Positions 54,301 to 64,000 of a stretch of 64,000 bases of DNA are shown in pieces. The translations under genes and the position numbers were made by a program. The notes beneath the pieces are model-generated. The model saw only the letters and a program-made list of their open reading frames with translations. It was not told the origin of the DNA and did not search any database. Source of the stretch: Panagrolaimus kolymaensis (lineage: Eukaryota > Nematoda > Chromadorea > Rhabditida > Panagrolaimidae); the NCBI GenBank assembly GCA_028622995.1, contig JAJQJQ010000038.1, positions 1,178,001 to 1,242,000 of the forward strand. Reading direction: 5' to 3'. How positions within the stretch are numbered: the first letter of the stretch is position 1; each line of letters begins with the position of its first letter.

Positions 54301-57300
54301 TGATGATGACATTGATCGAAGCAGGAGGACGACCAATATAAGAATGTTGAACCAGAGGACATGAAGATAAGCGCATTGACGAAGACATGTTGTGAGGAAA
54401 TCCATTTCCTTTAGCTTCGGCAGATATCCACATCTGCCTCTTCCTCTCCTTCTTCATTTCCAGTAGAGCGTTGACAAGCCCCTTCTCCTCCTTTTCTTTG
54501 AGATGAATAAGTTGGAGATTGACGAAACATTAAAGCATTGAAGAGTCGAGCAGTTTGCACATATTGACATAGTTCGTAACGTTTGCTTTTAACCATAGAA
54601 AACATAAGGGAAGAATACTTGAATTTCGATTAAGCTTCTCCATGAGCTATTCACGATAAGCACCATAGTATTTCGGAAGAACATCGAAAAGTTGTATCAG
54701 GATCATGTTCTTTGATTTCCACGTCTGAACTCAGGAACGTTGAGGACGTCTTGGAACATCAGCATAAGAACATACGAAGCATGAGCATAACCAGTTGAAT
54801 CATAATCAGCAGCATCGAAATCAGTAGGATATGAGCCTTTGAAATCCATTGTATTTTTGCACGGAAAAATCAGAAACGGAAGGATGGATGATTTTCGCAT
54901 CGGTATAATCATCGAAAACGGCAGGGTATTGGCATCAGAAGTATTACATGATCATGAGAATATTACGAGCATAAGTTTCCACCTTCCAAGCATGTTGAGA
55001 AGTCATCAGAGATTCTTTTATCACCGTAATGAGGGTGTTGGTAAATCGAAACCTTGTGAATCTTTTCGCACAGCACCAGTGTGACTAACAGGCAAAGCAC
55101 AAGCCCCAGGAAATCATACGACGTAGTAATAACATTGCTTTTGGATCAAAAAGCATAAAATCAGTATCTTTACCATGAGCTTATCCATAAGCTTACCCAG
55201 AAATACGACCAGTGCTTTTAGAGCTGAAAGCATAAACTATTTGAGTTGTTCTTCATCAGCGTCTTCCTTCTCCCTCTTCTTTTGTTGGAACAGAAGCAGC
55301 AGCAGGAGTTGGAGTAGTTGGAATTGTTGCGGAAGTTGATACCAGGATGAGGAGCACTAGAAATATCAGCAAACCAAGAACAGAAACATCAGATTTTGAA
55401 TCAAAAATCTGGGAAAAGTTGAGCACGAGCAGAGCAGCGCAGAATTGAATCACTCGTCACCAGTTTGTCCTAACCGTGAAGTTGGTTAGACAATACAGAG
55501 TAAGTGAAATGTAAAGTTAAGTTCTAACAACTAACAAAACAATGAAACAATGAATACAAAATAGGCTATGCAGTGAGGCTTCCATAATCCATACGAGACC
55601 ATCAGAAAGCGCCATTTTGAATGCTTCGTGTTGTCCGAGCCACAACAGTTTTTAATGACTTTCTAAAGTGAAAGCGTGAAAAATTATTTTTTTCCTTTTT
55701 TTAAATCCTTAAACTTTTTTGGCCTTTTTTAAAAAACAAACAAATTTATGACCCGGTCAACAATGAGAAGAGAGCATTTAGCTTTTTTAAAATTATTTTT
55801 GGCTCCACCACATTATTCAGTTGTTTTTTTTTATGGTTGCGTGCAATTTTCGCTCAAATATATCACAAAAGAAAAAGAAAAAAGTGAACACTAGACTAAA
55901 TGGCGACGCAATCATCCCAATCGTTTTTTCTTCTTCTTCTTCTTGGCCAACAACGTCGTTACCAAGTCCTTCTTCAACTATTTTTTTAAAACTAGAGCCG
56001 CCGTGAAGTCTCTCTTTTACTCTCTCGTTATTGCGCAGTGGAGAGAAGATAGATCCCAAAAGACCAATGACGTCGAAAAAAAATTCAAAATTTACAAAAA
56101 GCACTAATTATCTTTTTTTAAGAAGCTTATAAGTTTAAATTTTTTGATATTGTTAAAAAAATCAGCATAACTCAATTTTTATGGAAAAATATATACCTCG
56201 ATGATAGTGATATTGTTATCCTAACTAAGCCTAGTCAACGAAGTTTAATGGAAAAAAAATAACAACATCAACAAATAAAAAAGTTAAGTTTAAAATCGAC
56301 CGACCTCTCGAAACGTAATCCGATTTTGTTGTTGTTATTTTTTTCTTTCCTTAATCGTCCGTCTTTAACATCGTTTTTTTATTTTTTTAAAACTAAACCC
56401 ACTTGTCATCCTATCATATATACTAATCCTCATCTCACTTACTTACTTTTTTTCTCGCAAAAAAAAATCGAATTAAATAAAACTCTATAGTAAAAGTTAG
56501 TCGTCGGCTATCAATATATGTATGTATTCAAAAAAAAAGCTCCCCTCCACTACCACCTTCTTTTTTAAAAATGTTGCGAAGAAAGGAAAGCAAGCGTGTT
56601 TGCACAATACAAAGAAGAAGAAAAAAATCTCACACACGCAATCCTTTTTTTCCCTTTATTTTCAATGATGACTAAATTTTTTTATTGTGTCTCCTGTACT
56701 TTTTTGGCATAACATTGCTTTTAAAACAATTGGTCAAGAAAAAAAATGGAAGCATAAAAAAAACAAAAGAGTCAAAGCAAAAAAAACGTAAAAGACTTTT
56801 CTTTTATTTTATTTTTTCTGTGGTCATCGTCAGTCAGTATGAGAACCGTTTGACATCAATCCTTTCTTTTTTTCCATGGGAACTAAGAAAACATGAAAAA
56901 TGGTCAAAGAATATTTTTTTGACAAGAAAATAAACAAAGCCAATAATTTTTGCAAATTTTGCATCCATAAAAGAAAGTTAATAAACTTTACTATAAAAAC
57001 TGGCTATTTCCATAAAAAATAAACAGATGTCTTTTAAAAATGGCAATAAAATAAAAAAAAATACATTTTTTGCCCTTGTAAAAAGTAATGGTTTTTATTT
57101 AAAAAAGGAAAAACAATAAAAACTAACCAGAATAAATAGTTTTTGGTGCCAATGCTGGAATTTTTGATTTTGATGCTGTTGTTGAATGTTTTTTTGAAAG
57201 AGATGGAGAATGAGAATTTACTATTGTCGATGATGAATAAAATGTAAATAAACAAAATATAAACGCTAATAATATAATTCCAATAAAAATTAAATAAAAT

Positions 57301-57626
57301 GGTTTAAATAAAATTATTTTACTATCCCAAATTTTTCCATTTAAAATTGAAGAAGGCGACGAGGATGTTTGATGGCATTTTTCTGAATTTATATAATGCC
57401 TTTTTTCTTGGTGATGATGGTCTTCATCTTCGTCATTTTTCTTTTTCTCACAAGAACCATTGTTGTTGATTTTATTTTGACGAACTCTTCTCAAATTATT
57501 ATTTGAACTTGGTTCAGTCGATGATGAAGTGCTTGCAAGATTCATAATATCTTCTTCTCCGTTTTCTTCAACTTTTTTGTTGTTGTTATTGTTGGAATTA
57601 GGATATATCAGTTGCCTTTCCACCAT
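39337..57626 (-). CDS. gon-1: ADAMTS metalloprotease GON-1 (22 exons, 2313 aa)
   Basis: Exons: 57128-57626, 50195-50486, 49962-50136, 48223-48577, 47214-47571, 46277-47154, 45866-46219, 45493-45810, 45300-45423, 44584-45212, 44016-44539, 43331-43969, 42965-43255, 41544-41714, 41298-41471, 41080-41250, 40599-40811, 40364-40499, 39966-40152, 39768-39904, 39514-39710, 39337-39456. A hydrophobic segment (about 104-130) precedes the propeptide, a furin-like RSRR site (about 445-448), a reprolysin domain with zinc-binding HELGHIFNIPHD (about 599-610), disintegrin-like and Cys-rich parts, a spacer, about 18 thrombospondin type-1 repeats and the GON domain (CGGFCGECAPDQYKG near the end). GON-1 remodels basement membrane for gonad and pharynx shaping. 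Exon 1 was assigned because its end (APKTIYSG) and phase fit exon 2 and the known N-terminal layout. The start is the ATG at 57626. Intron 1 (6641 bp) holds an LTR element. Confidence 0.95.
40188..40323. repeat. Composite inverted repeat in gon-1 intron 18
   Basis: ATCTTTTGTCAAAATT (40249-40264) and its exact complement (40308-40323) form a 16-bp stem with a 43-base loop. TTTTCTGTAAT (40188-40198) and its complement (40278-40288) make a second, interleaved 11-bp pair. A third, imperfect pair surrounds GTGTTAATTA at 40199. Together they fill most of this 211-bp intron. It may be a small MITE-derived insertion or a folded intron RNA. Confidence 0.5.
41715..42964 (-). other. gon-1 intron 13, with an open extension of exon 13 at its 5' end
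   Basis: This 1250-bp intron separates two thrombospondin-repeat exons. From the exon 13 donor (GTACGT) the reading frame stays open into the intron to a stop at 42785-42787. The extension is rich in His, Asn and Arg (for example HNNYNRHNSHYHHYDLQ, then RRSRRH). The remainder is AT-rich with nothing recognised. Confidence 0.6.
47572..48222 (-). other. gon-1 intron 4
   Basis: The intron is 651 bp and ends just before the exon carrying the furin-like RSRR site. I see no exon or element in it. Confidence 0.8.
48578..49961 (-). other. gon-1 intron 3
   Basis: The intron is 1384 bp, AT-rich, with no coding potential I can support and no recognised element. It interrupts the propeptide coding region. 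Confidence 0.8.
52239..52243. repeat. Left target-site duplication GTTTT
   Basis: GTTTT directly precedes the left LTR and matches the 5 bases after the right LTR (55648-55652). Five-base duplications are typical of LTR-retrotransposon integration. In T-rich sequence a 5-base match is only modest evidence alone. Confidence 0.8.
52244..52425 (-). repeat. Left LTR (3' LTR of the minus-strand element), 182 bp
   Basis: It starts TGTCCTAACC and ends CCACAACA. I compared it along its length with 55466-55647 and saw no difference. Since both LTRs are copied from one template at insertion, identity points to recent integration or gene conversion. Confidence 0.95.
52426..52439 (-). other. Polypurine tract of the LTR element
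   Basis: On the minus strand this reads AGGAGGGAGAAGAG and abuts the TG of the 3' LTR. That is where reverse transcription primes plus-strand synthesis. Its position fixes the element's orientation. Confidence 0.85.
52643..52742. repeat. 51-bp tandem duplication in the LTR element
   Basis: The segment starting GTGTCTGCAGGGAGACCACC occurs at 52643 and 52694, with GAAGCTTCTT at the end of each copy. It shows two near-identical copies. The duplication adds to the repeat-built interior. Confidence 0.8.
53445..53734 (-). repeat. 36-bp tandem repeat, 8 copies, in the LTR element
   Basis: The unit contains CTTCTTTAGCAACCATAGCA on the plus strand. Copies start at 53445, 53481, 53517, 53553, 53589, 53626, 53662 and 53699. 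Two intervals (before 53626 and before 53699) are 37 bp. On the minus strand one frame reads AMVAKEDRLLHL and another LLWLLKKIGYFT, and the 37-bp intervals shift the frame. This argues against a constrained protein repeat. Confidence 0.9.
53967..54247. repeat. Further tandem duplications in the LTR element
   Basis: GATAAGTAAAGCAGAGATAC occurs at 53967 and 54014 (47 bp apart), with a diverged third copy at about 54092. A second duplication begins GAACATAAACGATATCTGTA at 54138 and recurs with changes at 54193 (55 bp apart). The copies are diverged, so they predate the insertion. Confidence 0.7.
55445..55462 (-). other. Primer-binding site of the LTR element
   Basis: On the minus strand this reads TGGTGACGAGTGATTCAA, three bases inside the 5' LTR. 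TGG pairs with a tRNA 3' CCA. The implied tRNA end, GAATCACTCGTCACCA, has the right layout (T-stem, 7-base acceptor strand, discriminator A, CCA). I cannot name the tRNA without the genome's tRNA set. Confidence 0.7.
55466..55647 (-). repeat. Right LTR (5' LTR of the minus-strand element), 182 bp
   Basis: It starts TGTCCTAACC and ends CCACAACA on the plus strand, and appears identical to 52244-52425. As the 5' LTR it should contain the element's promoter. I see no clear TATA box to mark. Confidence 0.95.
55648..55652. repeat. Right target-site duplication GTTTT
   Basis: This directly follows the right LTR and matches 52239-52243. Confidence 0.8.
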
Positions 57627-60600
57627 AACTAATAGCCTATTATTTAGATGCAATTGAATTTTTAATCAAAAAATGCATCATTGCTTTTTGAAAATAATAT
57701 TAAAATTTATAATTTGAAAATATAAAATTTTTTGAACCAAGCGGCTTTAATCAAAAAATACAAAGCTGCAACTTCTTTTCTTTTTTTGGTTAATTCAGGA
57801 ATGTTTGTTTGAGGAAGTTTAAAAAATTATAAATTGTTGCAACAGAATTAAAATAAAATAAAATAAAAAATAGTCCACAAAATAAAACTAAATTAAAACG
57901 TTTAAGAATCCACAACAAAAATAAAATTAATTAAAGATAAATATTTTTGTGGATGGAAAGTTGGCAGTGAGCAAAATAAACGGCAGTATAAAAAAATGAG
58001 GATAGTAAAAGAAAAGGGTTTCTGCCTTTTTTATTCCCTTTCTTTCTATTTTTGCTACAAAAAAATATATCTAATAGATGATAAAATACTAATAACAATA
58101 ACAACCTGAAAAAAATGCAATGGTTTAAAAAAAATATAGGTGTAAATTTTACAAAAAAAAAATTTTATATAACACGCGAAATAGACAATTTTATGAAACG
58201 ATAGCTTTGCTTCCTTGCTGTTTGCTGCTTATTGAGACAATAATAACGAACGAATATTAAATAATATTAGAGAGGAAAAAAGAACGGGGGCAAAAAAAAA
58301 AGAGAGAGAAATAAAGAAACAGGTCAATGAATATTATAATTTTTTTCCGCTTAATTTATCTATCAAAAATTTATTAAAACATTTATATAAATAAAAAATA
58401 AAAAAGAATGGTTTATTTAAAAAAAAAATTTTCTTGATATCATGAATGTTTTTTGTTGTTTAAAAAAATCCTCAAAAAAATTCACTCTTTTTTTTGTGTC
58501 TCTCTTGAACTGGCCAAGAGAAGTAAGTTAAAAACGAAAAAGTGGGCGGGGTTAAAAAAGAGTCTGAAAAAATAAAATGTACGCAAACGAGACAAATAAA
58601 AAAATATTTTTTTGCGCAAGCATAAAAAAATGTGGCCTTAAACTCCTTCAGACATATTTAAGAGGGCGAGAGAGAAACAAAAGAAGAAAAAAATAAATAA
58701 AACGACGACGATGAACTCCTCCCTCAAAAAGAATGAGAAGAAGCAAGCCTCTGGCATTTAAAAAGAAAAAAAATCGGATCGGGCGCAACTGCGAAAAAAA
58801 CGGCGCAGAAGAAAAAACTATCAAAATTCTTGCATAAAATTTATTTTATTTTTTTGTTATAAAAAATTGTTTGGAAAAAAAGTAAAAAATCGCTAGACAC
58901 AGGTGTGAGAAAAAAAATTTATTGCTTAAAAAAAGAAATTAAGATTGTTTTATAAAAAAATTATTATTGCAAGTGTGAAAACACTCTTTCATATTTTTTT
59001 TATTTTAGCAAAAAAAGCAATAAAACTTTGATGGGATGACCTTAGTTTTTTTTTTCATACCAAAAGAAAAAAATGACCAAAGCAAACAAACACCAACAAC
59101 AACGACGCCTGCAAAAATAAAAAAAGCTATCAAAAAAAGTTATAACTTTTTGATAGGCTTAAAAACACAAAACATGACTATACAGACTCCTAGTGCCCAG
59201 ACACGACTCCTAGTGCCAAACCCAAATATAATATTTTTACGTAGGGTTTTCATGTTGAAATATTTTTTTTGTCTAATCCACCAAGCTTTAACTACGCAAA
59301 AGCCCCTCAAAAAAAGATAAATTAAATCTTAAAAGAAAAAGAATAAAAAAACTAATTTAAAAAACAAAATAAATGTGTAAAATAAAATAAATCTATTTAT
59401 TAGTTAAACTTTTTCTTTCAACCATTGAGCTAAAAAATAAATTAAAATTAAGTCATTTGAATTTGCACCAAAATGAAGAGTGAGAAAAAAATATGGCAAC
59501 TCAGTCAATCACCAAATGGCCGCTGTCCACTCGGTACTACTTTTTTACTTTCTCTCCCATCACTTTTTTATTTTTTTTCAAACTGAAAAAAAGTGATTGA
59601 ACCGCTGTGATACTACTACTACGACGACGCTACGTTGAGCAATTTGGCCACGACGGTTATTTTTTTCTTCAAGACAGCTGCTGTGTCCAAAAATTATTTT
59701 TATTTATGCCCTTGTGGGTGGATATAGTTGAGTAGACAACTACTATCACAGCGGCGACGTACCTTTGGTCAGTCGCCGTCATTCAAGTTTGTCAACTGTG
59801 AAAAAAAAAACAAAGTGAAGGTGAAAACTTTTGTTTTTGAGATAAAAAAAATATCAGCGAAAGGAGACACTTTTTTTGTTTGTAAAATTTTTTAAGCCAA
59901 AAATAAAAAAAACTAATAGGGTCAGAAAAAATTTGTCTCACTTTCTTTTTAAAAAAAGAGGCGATTGTCGTTTTACATAGAAAAAATCAAAAAAAAAATT
60001 GCAACTTTTTTTAGTCTAAAGTTTTTTGTGCTTTAACACAAGCAAGAAAAAACGAGAGAGTGAAAGGCAGAGAGAGGCAAAAAAAAAAACCACTCAACAA
60101 TAAAAGTATTAAAACTGTTCTGATTATATATGATAAGAACGAGAAAAAAAAGAAGAAGAAAGAATGAGAAAGAAAAACTATTATTCCATAAAAAAAATAT
60201 AAAAATAATGAATGGTGGTAGAGAAATCAAAACGAACATTATTTTTGTCTATCGGTAGCTATGTCGTCTGGTAATTAAAAGTCTAAAACTGGGCATCTCA
60301 TAAAACTAACAAACAAGCAAAATTATACTATGACTGATAACAAAAGACAAAAAAGAAAGCTGTAAAATGAGCCAAATTAGGGAAGGTAAAAAATAGCTTG
60401 AAATAAAGAGATAATGGAAGTACAGTTGCATATTATTTACTTGCAAGGTGTTTTTTTTATATTTATTTTTTATGGCTTTCAGGGATTATTACGTGTTATA
60501 ATTTTGAAACAATTTCGGAGATTCGCGCAAGCCGGCACGAAAAAGGCCTAAAAGACAAAAAAATAAATCCGTTTGGTTCAATAAAAAAAATCAAAACGGA

Positions 60601-63600
60601 GAAAAAAACGAAAGGGAAAAACCGCGCTTAAAAAAATAGCAAAAATTCAAATATGTTAAATTATGACATTTTTGGAATGACCTCTGCTTTTTTGCTTGCT
60701 TGCTGGCTTTCATCATCAAACACAATACACGCATATTTTTTTTTTCTGTTAAGGTTAGGGTTTATGTTGTCCATAAATTTATGAATGTAAGTGTATGTAT
60801 TGTTTCAGACATCTTTCTAAATTTTTCTTTTTCTTTTTTGATATAAAAAAAGTTTCATTTTTTCTTTTAAGTATAATTAGCGAATGAACAGAACTTAACT
60901 AAACTCAGAGATATCCGCATTTATTTTTACTTTTTTATTTATTCTTTTTTAAAATTATTTTACTTTTCTTCCAAAAACCTCAAAATGCAATCAACTGGTA
61001 AAAATTAAAATAGTGTCCATCAAAAAAAAATGCGCAAAATTTGAATTAAAACTTTTTTTCTTCCAAAAATCCAAAAATTGAAAAAGCTTTTTTTTTTCAT
61101 TTAAAAAGGTTAAAGACTGGTCGCGCCACTTTTTGGAAGGAACTCAACCACAAAAAAATGTATATAATACATTTTTGAGATTACACATTTTTCACGCCTG
61201 CATTCTATTATACCCTATCTATCTGTCACCTATAAGCAAGTAAAAAAAAAGGAAAAAAAGAAGGAAGAGATAAAAGGGGCCTTCCGACGACTTTGTGTGG
61301 TGGCGCCAATAGGTAAGTAAAACAAGAAAAAAGGCAAAAACAAGAGTGATCGGGAAACACAAACGTAAAACAAAACAGAAAAAGAAAAATAGGAGGTCAT
61401 CATTTTTTTTTCGCTGATGGGGACTTCATTATTGCAACATTATTTTTACAATATTATGGGATAGGTTAACTATGCGAGGATAATCAAAGGAAAAGACTAT
61501 AAAAATAATCATCTCTTTTAAAGGAAACAAGAAAGTTTATTGAGCCTCTGGAATCACGGCCAATGGCGGCGGGAACAATTCATTACCCGAAGAAAAAAAA
61601 TAGGCAAGGTCAATCATCTCCAGCGGCTATCCTAGGGATATATAATATCTGCATATTATATTTGCCAAAAAATAGAGTAATATATATTATTTTTTGTGGC
61701 CTAAGAAATTACGTTTTTTTTATTCACGCAATAACGAACAAAAAAAAATTCAAATTAGGCGACAGACAACGAAAATCATCTTCATCACATCAAATCAAGG
61801 CGAAATCATTCCCACGAGGCAGGAAAAAGGTGCTAAAATGAGAAGTGAGAGAAATTGAGAGAGAAATAAATAAAAAAAGATGGATGAAGAAAAATGAGCG
61901 ATGATCCGAGAAAAAGAAAAAAGAAGAGAGAATGAGAAATAGATCCTAGTAGTTCACAGCTCGTAAAAATAAAAAAAATAATTTGCCGCAAAATAACATT
62001 ATCGTGGTTGCGGTCAGTTGAAAAATAAAAATGAAATATAAAAACAGAAAAAATTTTTAGTGGCATAAAAAATTTGAAAAAAATCACAAAAATGTTTTCT
62101 TCGATCAAATATATTTTGCTGTTTTTTAAAGTTAGCATAAAGCAAAGTAAAGTTGGCGATTTGGTTAATGTATGGGACTCCAAAACAGAAAAATAAAAAA
62201 AATGGAACAAACGCGTAAAAAAAGTTGCAATGAAGAAAGTAATTTGTTAGGTTTTTAAACGGGTTTATTATTTTTCTTTTACTATTATTTTTTTGTTGTT
62301 GATAAATTAATATAATTAACTATCCAAAATTAATGAGTAGTAGTATTTTATTTTTTTAGATGTTATAGTATGATACAAAAAAGAACAAAGAAAAATATGA
62401 TAAATGGTCAACGCGTGCTACTATAATTTGTTATAAAAATAATAAAAAAAGTGCAATCAAAAGTCAAATATATAAAAATAAATTTATTGAATAAATTAAT
62501 TTTAAGCCGTATTAATATGTTCGTCAATAATTTTTAACTAGCCGGTCTGCAAAGCGAGAAAAAAAATATTGATAAGAGTTTGGGACCGACGACCCTCTGG
62601 CCTTCAAATTAATTTTTTTATGCATTTCAGTTTAAAGCCAATTTAATCCGGGGCAGCAGCAGCAGTAAAAAAAATTGTGTCTATTGTTTTAAAACACGAG
62701 CATTAAAAAAAAGAAAACAAAAAACACATCGTTTGCGCCAATTTATTTTTATTGTTAAAGAAAAAGTCTCTCACGATATTGAAAAGAAAAAAAGTTTCAT
62801 TTATACAAAAAAAAAGAAAGAAAAAAGAAGACAGAATCCAAATCAAAACGATAGTCTTTTTTTCTTCTTCTCTTTTTTTAGAAGGATTTGTCTTTTGTAA
62901 ACCAAAGAAAAAGAAAAAATGAAATAAATCTGGGCATTTTTTTTTCTTAACGTTTGTGGTATTACTCCTTACTTACAACAAATATAAGGACAACAACAAA
63001 CGACGATGACAAATTAAAAAAAAATAGAGTCGAAGCAAGCGCGCGATCCCTAGGATCATCAATTTGGCAAACACATCATCAATGAATGCAGTTCAAAAAA
63101 ACAAGCAGATCAAAATCCCCAGTCAGCCACCTAGCTAGTAGCTACCGATGATGATTGAAAGACATTTTGTTTTGTTCTGTTTTTTTTTTCTTCTTCTAAA
63201 AGTTACTTATTTCTTTAAAAATGTACATAAAAAAGGTCAAATGTCTACATTGAATCCAAATTAAAAAAAAAAGAAACGAAGCATTAGAAATAAAAAAAAT
63301 GTATTTTAGTCTAATTTAAAATTTTAGTCTTCATTGGTTTGATAATTTGAAAGAATAAAGAAAACAATAAAAGTGAGACTTCAGCAAGTTAGTTATCAAA
63401 ACATTTTTTCCCTGTAGTCTATGTTATTTTTTATTGGTCACTCACATTCATTTTTAGGTAACTAAAATAAAAAAATAAAACAATATTTTACAACCATTTA
63501 ATTTTAAGGACTATATTAAATTAAAAAAATTGTTATCTACAAATTACACCAATCTCAATCAGCAGAGGAGACTAGCCATTAAATTTATGGCTAAAAATTC

Positions 63601-64000
63601 TGAAATAAATAAATGAATCGAACGAACGTTCGTTAAAAAAAACCACTGAAAACAAAATGTTTGTGGTTAATAGATAGACGACAAATATACCTAAAAGTAT
63701 TCCTTCTTCGTCTATCTATTTATTTTTTTTGCATGCTTTTAAAAAAAATGCTGAATAAGCAGGAAAAAATAAAAAAGAAAAGAGCAAAGAAGAAGAAAAA
63801 AAATAGGACGAAACCACCCTTTTTAATTTTCTTTTGTTGTTGGTGAAATTGGGTGGTTGACGGCGGCTTTTTTTCCTGTCCATTTTAATGATAAGCAACA
63901 AACACAACATCAACAAAAAAACTCCTTAATCAATGATGTTGGAATTAAATTGAATAGTTTAATTTTTCTCTTTTACTTTTTTTGTTGGAAAAAAAGTTGG
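57627..64000. other. Presumed upstream region of gon-1; no gene recognised
   Basis: The 6.4 kb holds long A/T runs, purine-rich stretches and short chance open frames, none with protein-like composition or clean splice sites. No tRNA, rRNA or transposon was recognised. It may hold the gon-1 promoter and enhancers and part of a gene off the right edge. Confidence 0.55.
59185..59217. repeat. 20-bp direct repeat
   Basis: GACTCCTAGTGCC occurs at 59185 and 59205. It is a two-copy repeat in a small patch richer in G and C than its surroundings. Its meaning is unknown. Confidence 0.6.

Larger units (their letters stand above)
52244..55647 (-). mobile_element. Non-autonomous LTR retrotransposon, apparently recent
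   Basis: The element is 3404 bp: two 182-bp LTRs, reading identical, around a 3040-bp interior. Both LTRs start TG and end CA. A 5-bp duplication (GTTTT) flanks it. Read on the minus strand, a tRNA-primer-like site follows the first LTR by three bases and a polypurine tract ends exactly at the second, so the orientation is clear. I find no gag, protease, reverse transcriptase, RNase H or integrase; the longest interior frame is 133 aa and made of repeats. The interior is richer in G and C than the host intron and contains tandem duplications of 36, 47, 51 and 55 bp. It therefore depends on enzymes from a relative elsewhere (TRIM/LARD-like, though between those size classes). It lies in the same orientation as gon-1. 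Superfamily cannot be assigned. Confidence 0.93.
50487..57127 (-). other. gon-1 intron 1 (6641 bp), host of an LTR retrotransposon
   Basis: The donor is TCTG|GTTAGT at 57127 and the acceptor TTTTTTAAG ends at 50487. Both flanking exons agree in phase (G plus GA). Removing the 3404-bp element and one 5-bp target copy leaves about 3.2 kb of ordinary AT-rich intron. The long intron may hold regulatory sites, but I see none I can name. Confidence 0.82.

Noticed and set aside
57627..57653. Longer gon-1 start from a TTG codon at 57653
   Set aside because: The frame upstream of 57626 opens with TTG, not ATG. The first ATG in frame is at 57626, so I used that.
61563..61841. 92-aa plus-strand open frame
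   Set aside because: Its codons follow A-rich runs, it has no splice context, and it resembles nothing known.
1..64000. CRISPR arrays, rRNA, tRNA genes and bacterial-type operons
   Set aside because: No regularly spaced direct repeats with unique spacers, no tRNA A/B-box arrangement and no rRNA were recognised. The gene structure is eukaryotic.

Overview
The window is nuclear DNA of a nematode. It is very AT-rich, with long A and T homopolymer runs. Its genes have many exons and mostly short GT...AG introns, commonly about 45-100 bp, with T-rich acceptors. The recognisable proteins have nematode counterparts: an APL-1-type amyloid precursor, a GON-1-type ADAMTS with a C-terminal GON domain, a FAFA-type neuropeptide precursor and a Str-like serpentine receptor. 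I cannot name the species. All exon models below were joined by hand from splice sites and reading frame. Every complete model gives a total length divisible by three.

Layout. 238-2234 (-): first three exons of apl-1; the rest lies off the left edge. 2235-8642: no gene recognised. 8643-16200 (+): 14-exon gene for a 2282-aa AT-hook protein I do not recognise. 16740-17797 (-): papain-family cysteine protease, with a duplicated block at about 16463-16710 and 18336-18616. 17798-22398: no gene recognised. 22399-23816 (+): serpentine GPCR, tail to tail with a metabotropic glutamate receptor at 23974-27560 (-). 27561-31940: no gene recognised. 31941-34348 (+): probable HPS1-like longin protein. 34969-36209 (+): nematode acetyltransferase-like/DUF1248 protein. 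36339-36635 (-): tiny membrane protein. 37051-37811 (-): neuropeptide precursor. 39337-57626 (-): gon-1, 22 exons. 57627-64000: presumed upstream region of gon-1, no gene recognised.

The most notable structure is inside gon-1 intron 1 (50487-57127). It is a complete 3404-bp LTR retrotransposon (52244-55647) with 182-bp LTRs that read identical base for base and a 5-bp target duplication (GTTTT). It has a tRNA-primer-like site and a polypurine tract, both placing it on the minus strand. The interior has no gag-pol reading frame, is richer in G and C than its surroundings, and contains several internal tandem duplications. It looks recently inserted and non-autonomous.

Other points of interest are a predicted signal anchor behind a long N-terminal tail in this GON-1, and exon ends that fall repeatedly at the same place in its late thrombospondin repeats. 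An HPS1-like gene and a protease locus with signs of lost tandem copies are also worth checking. The genes do not form a single pathway; two (GPCR and mGluR) are receptors, and the neuropeptide precursor, mGluR and apl-1 are of types usually expressed in neurons.
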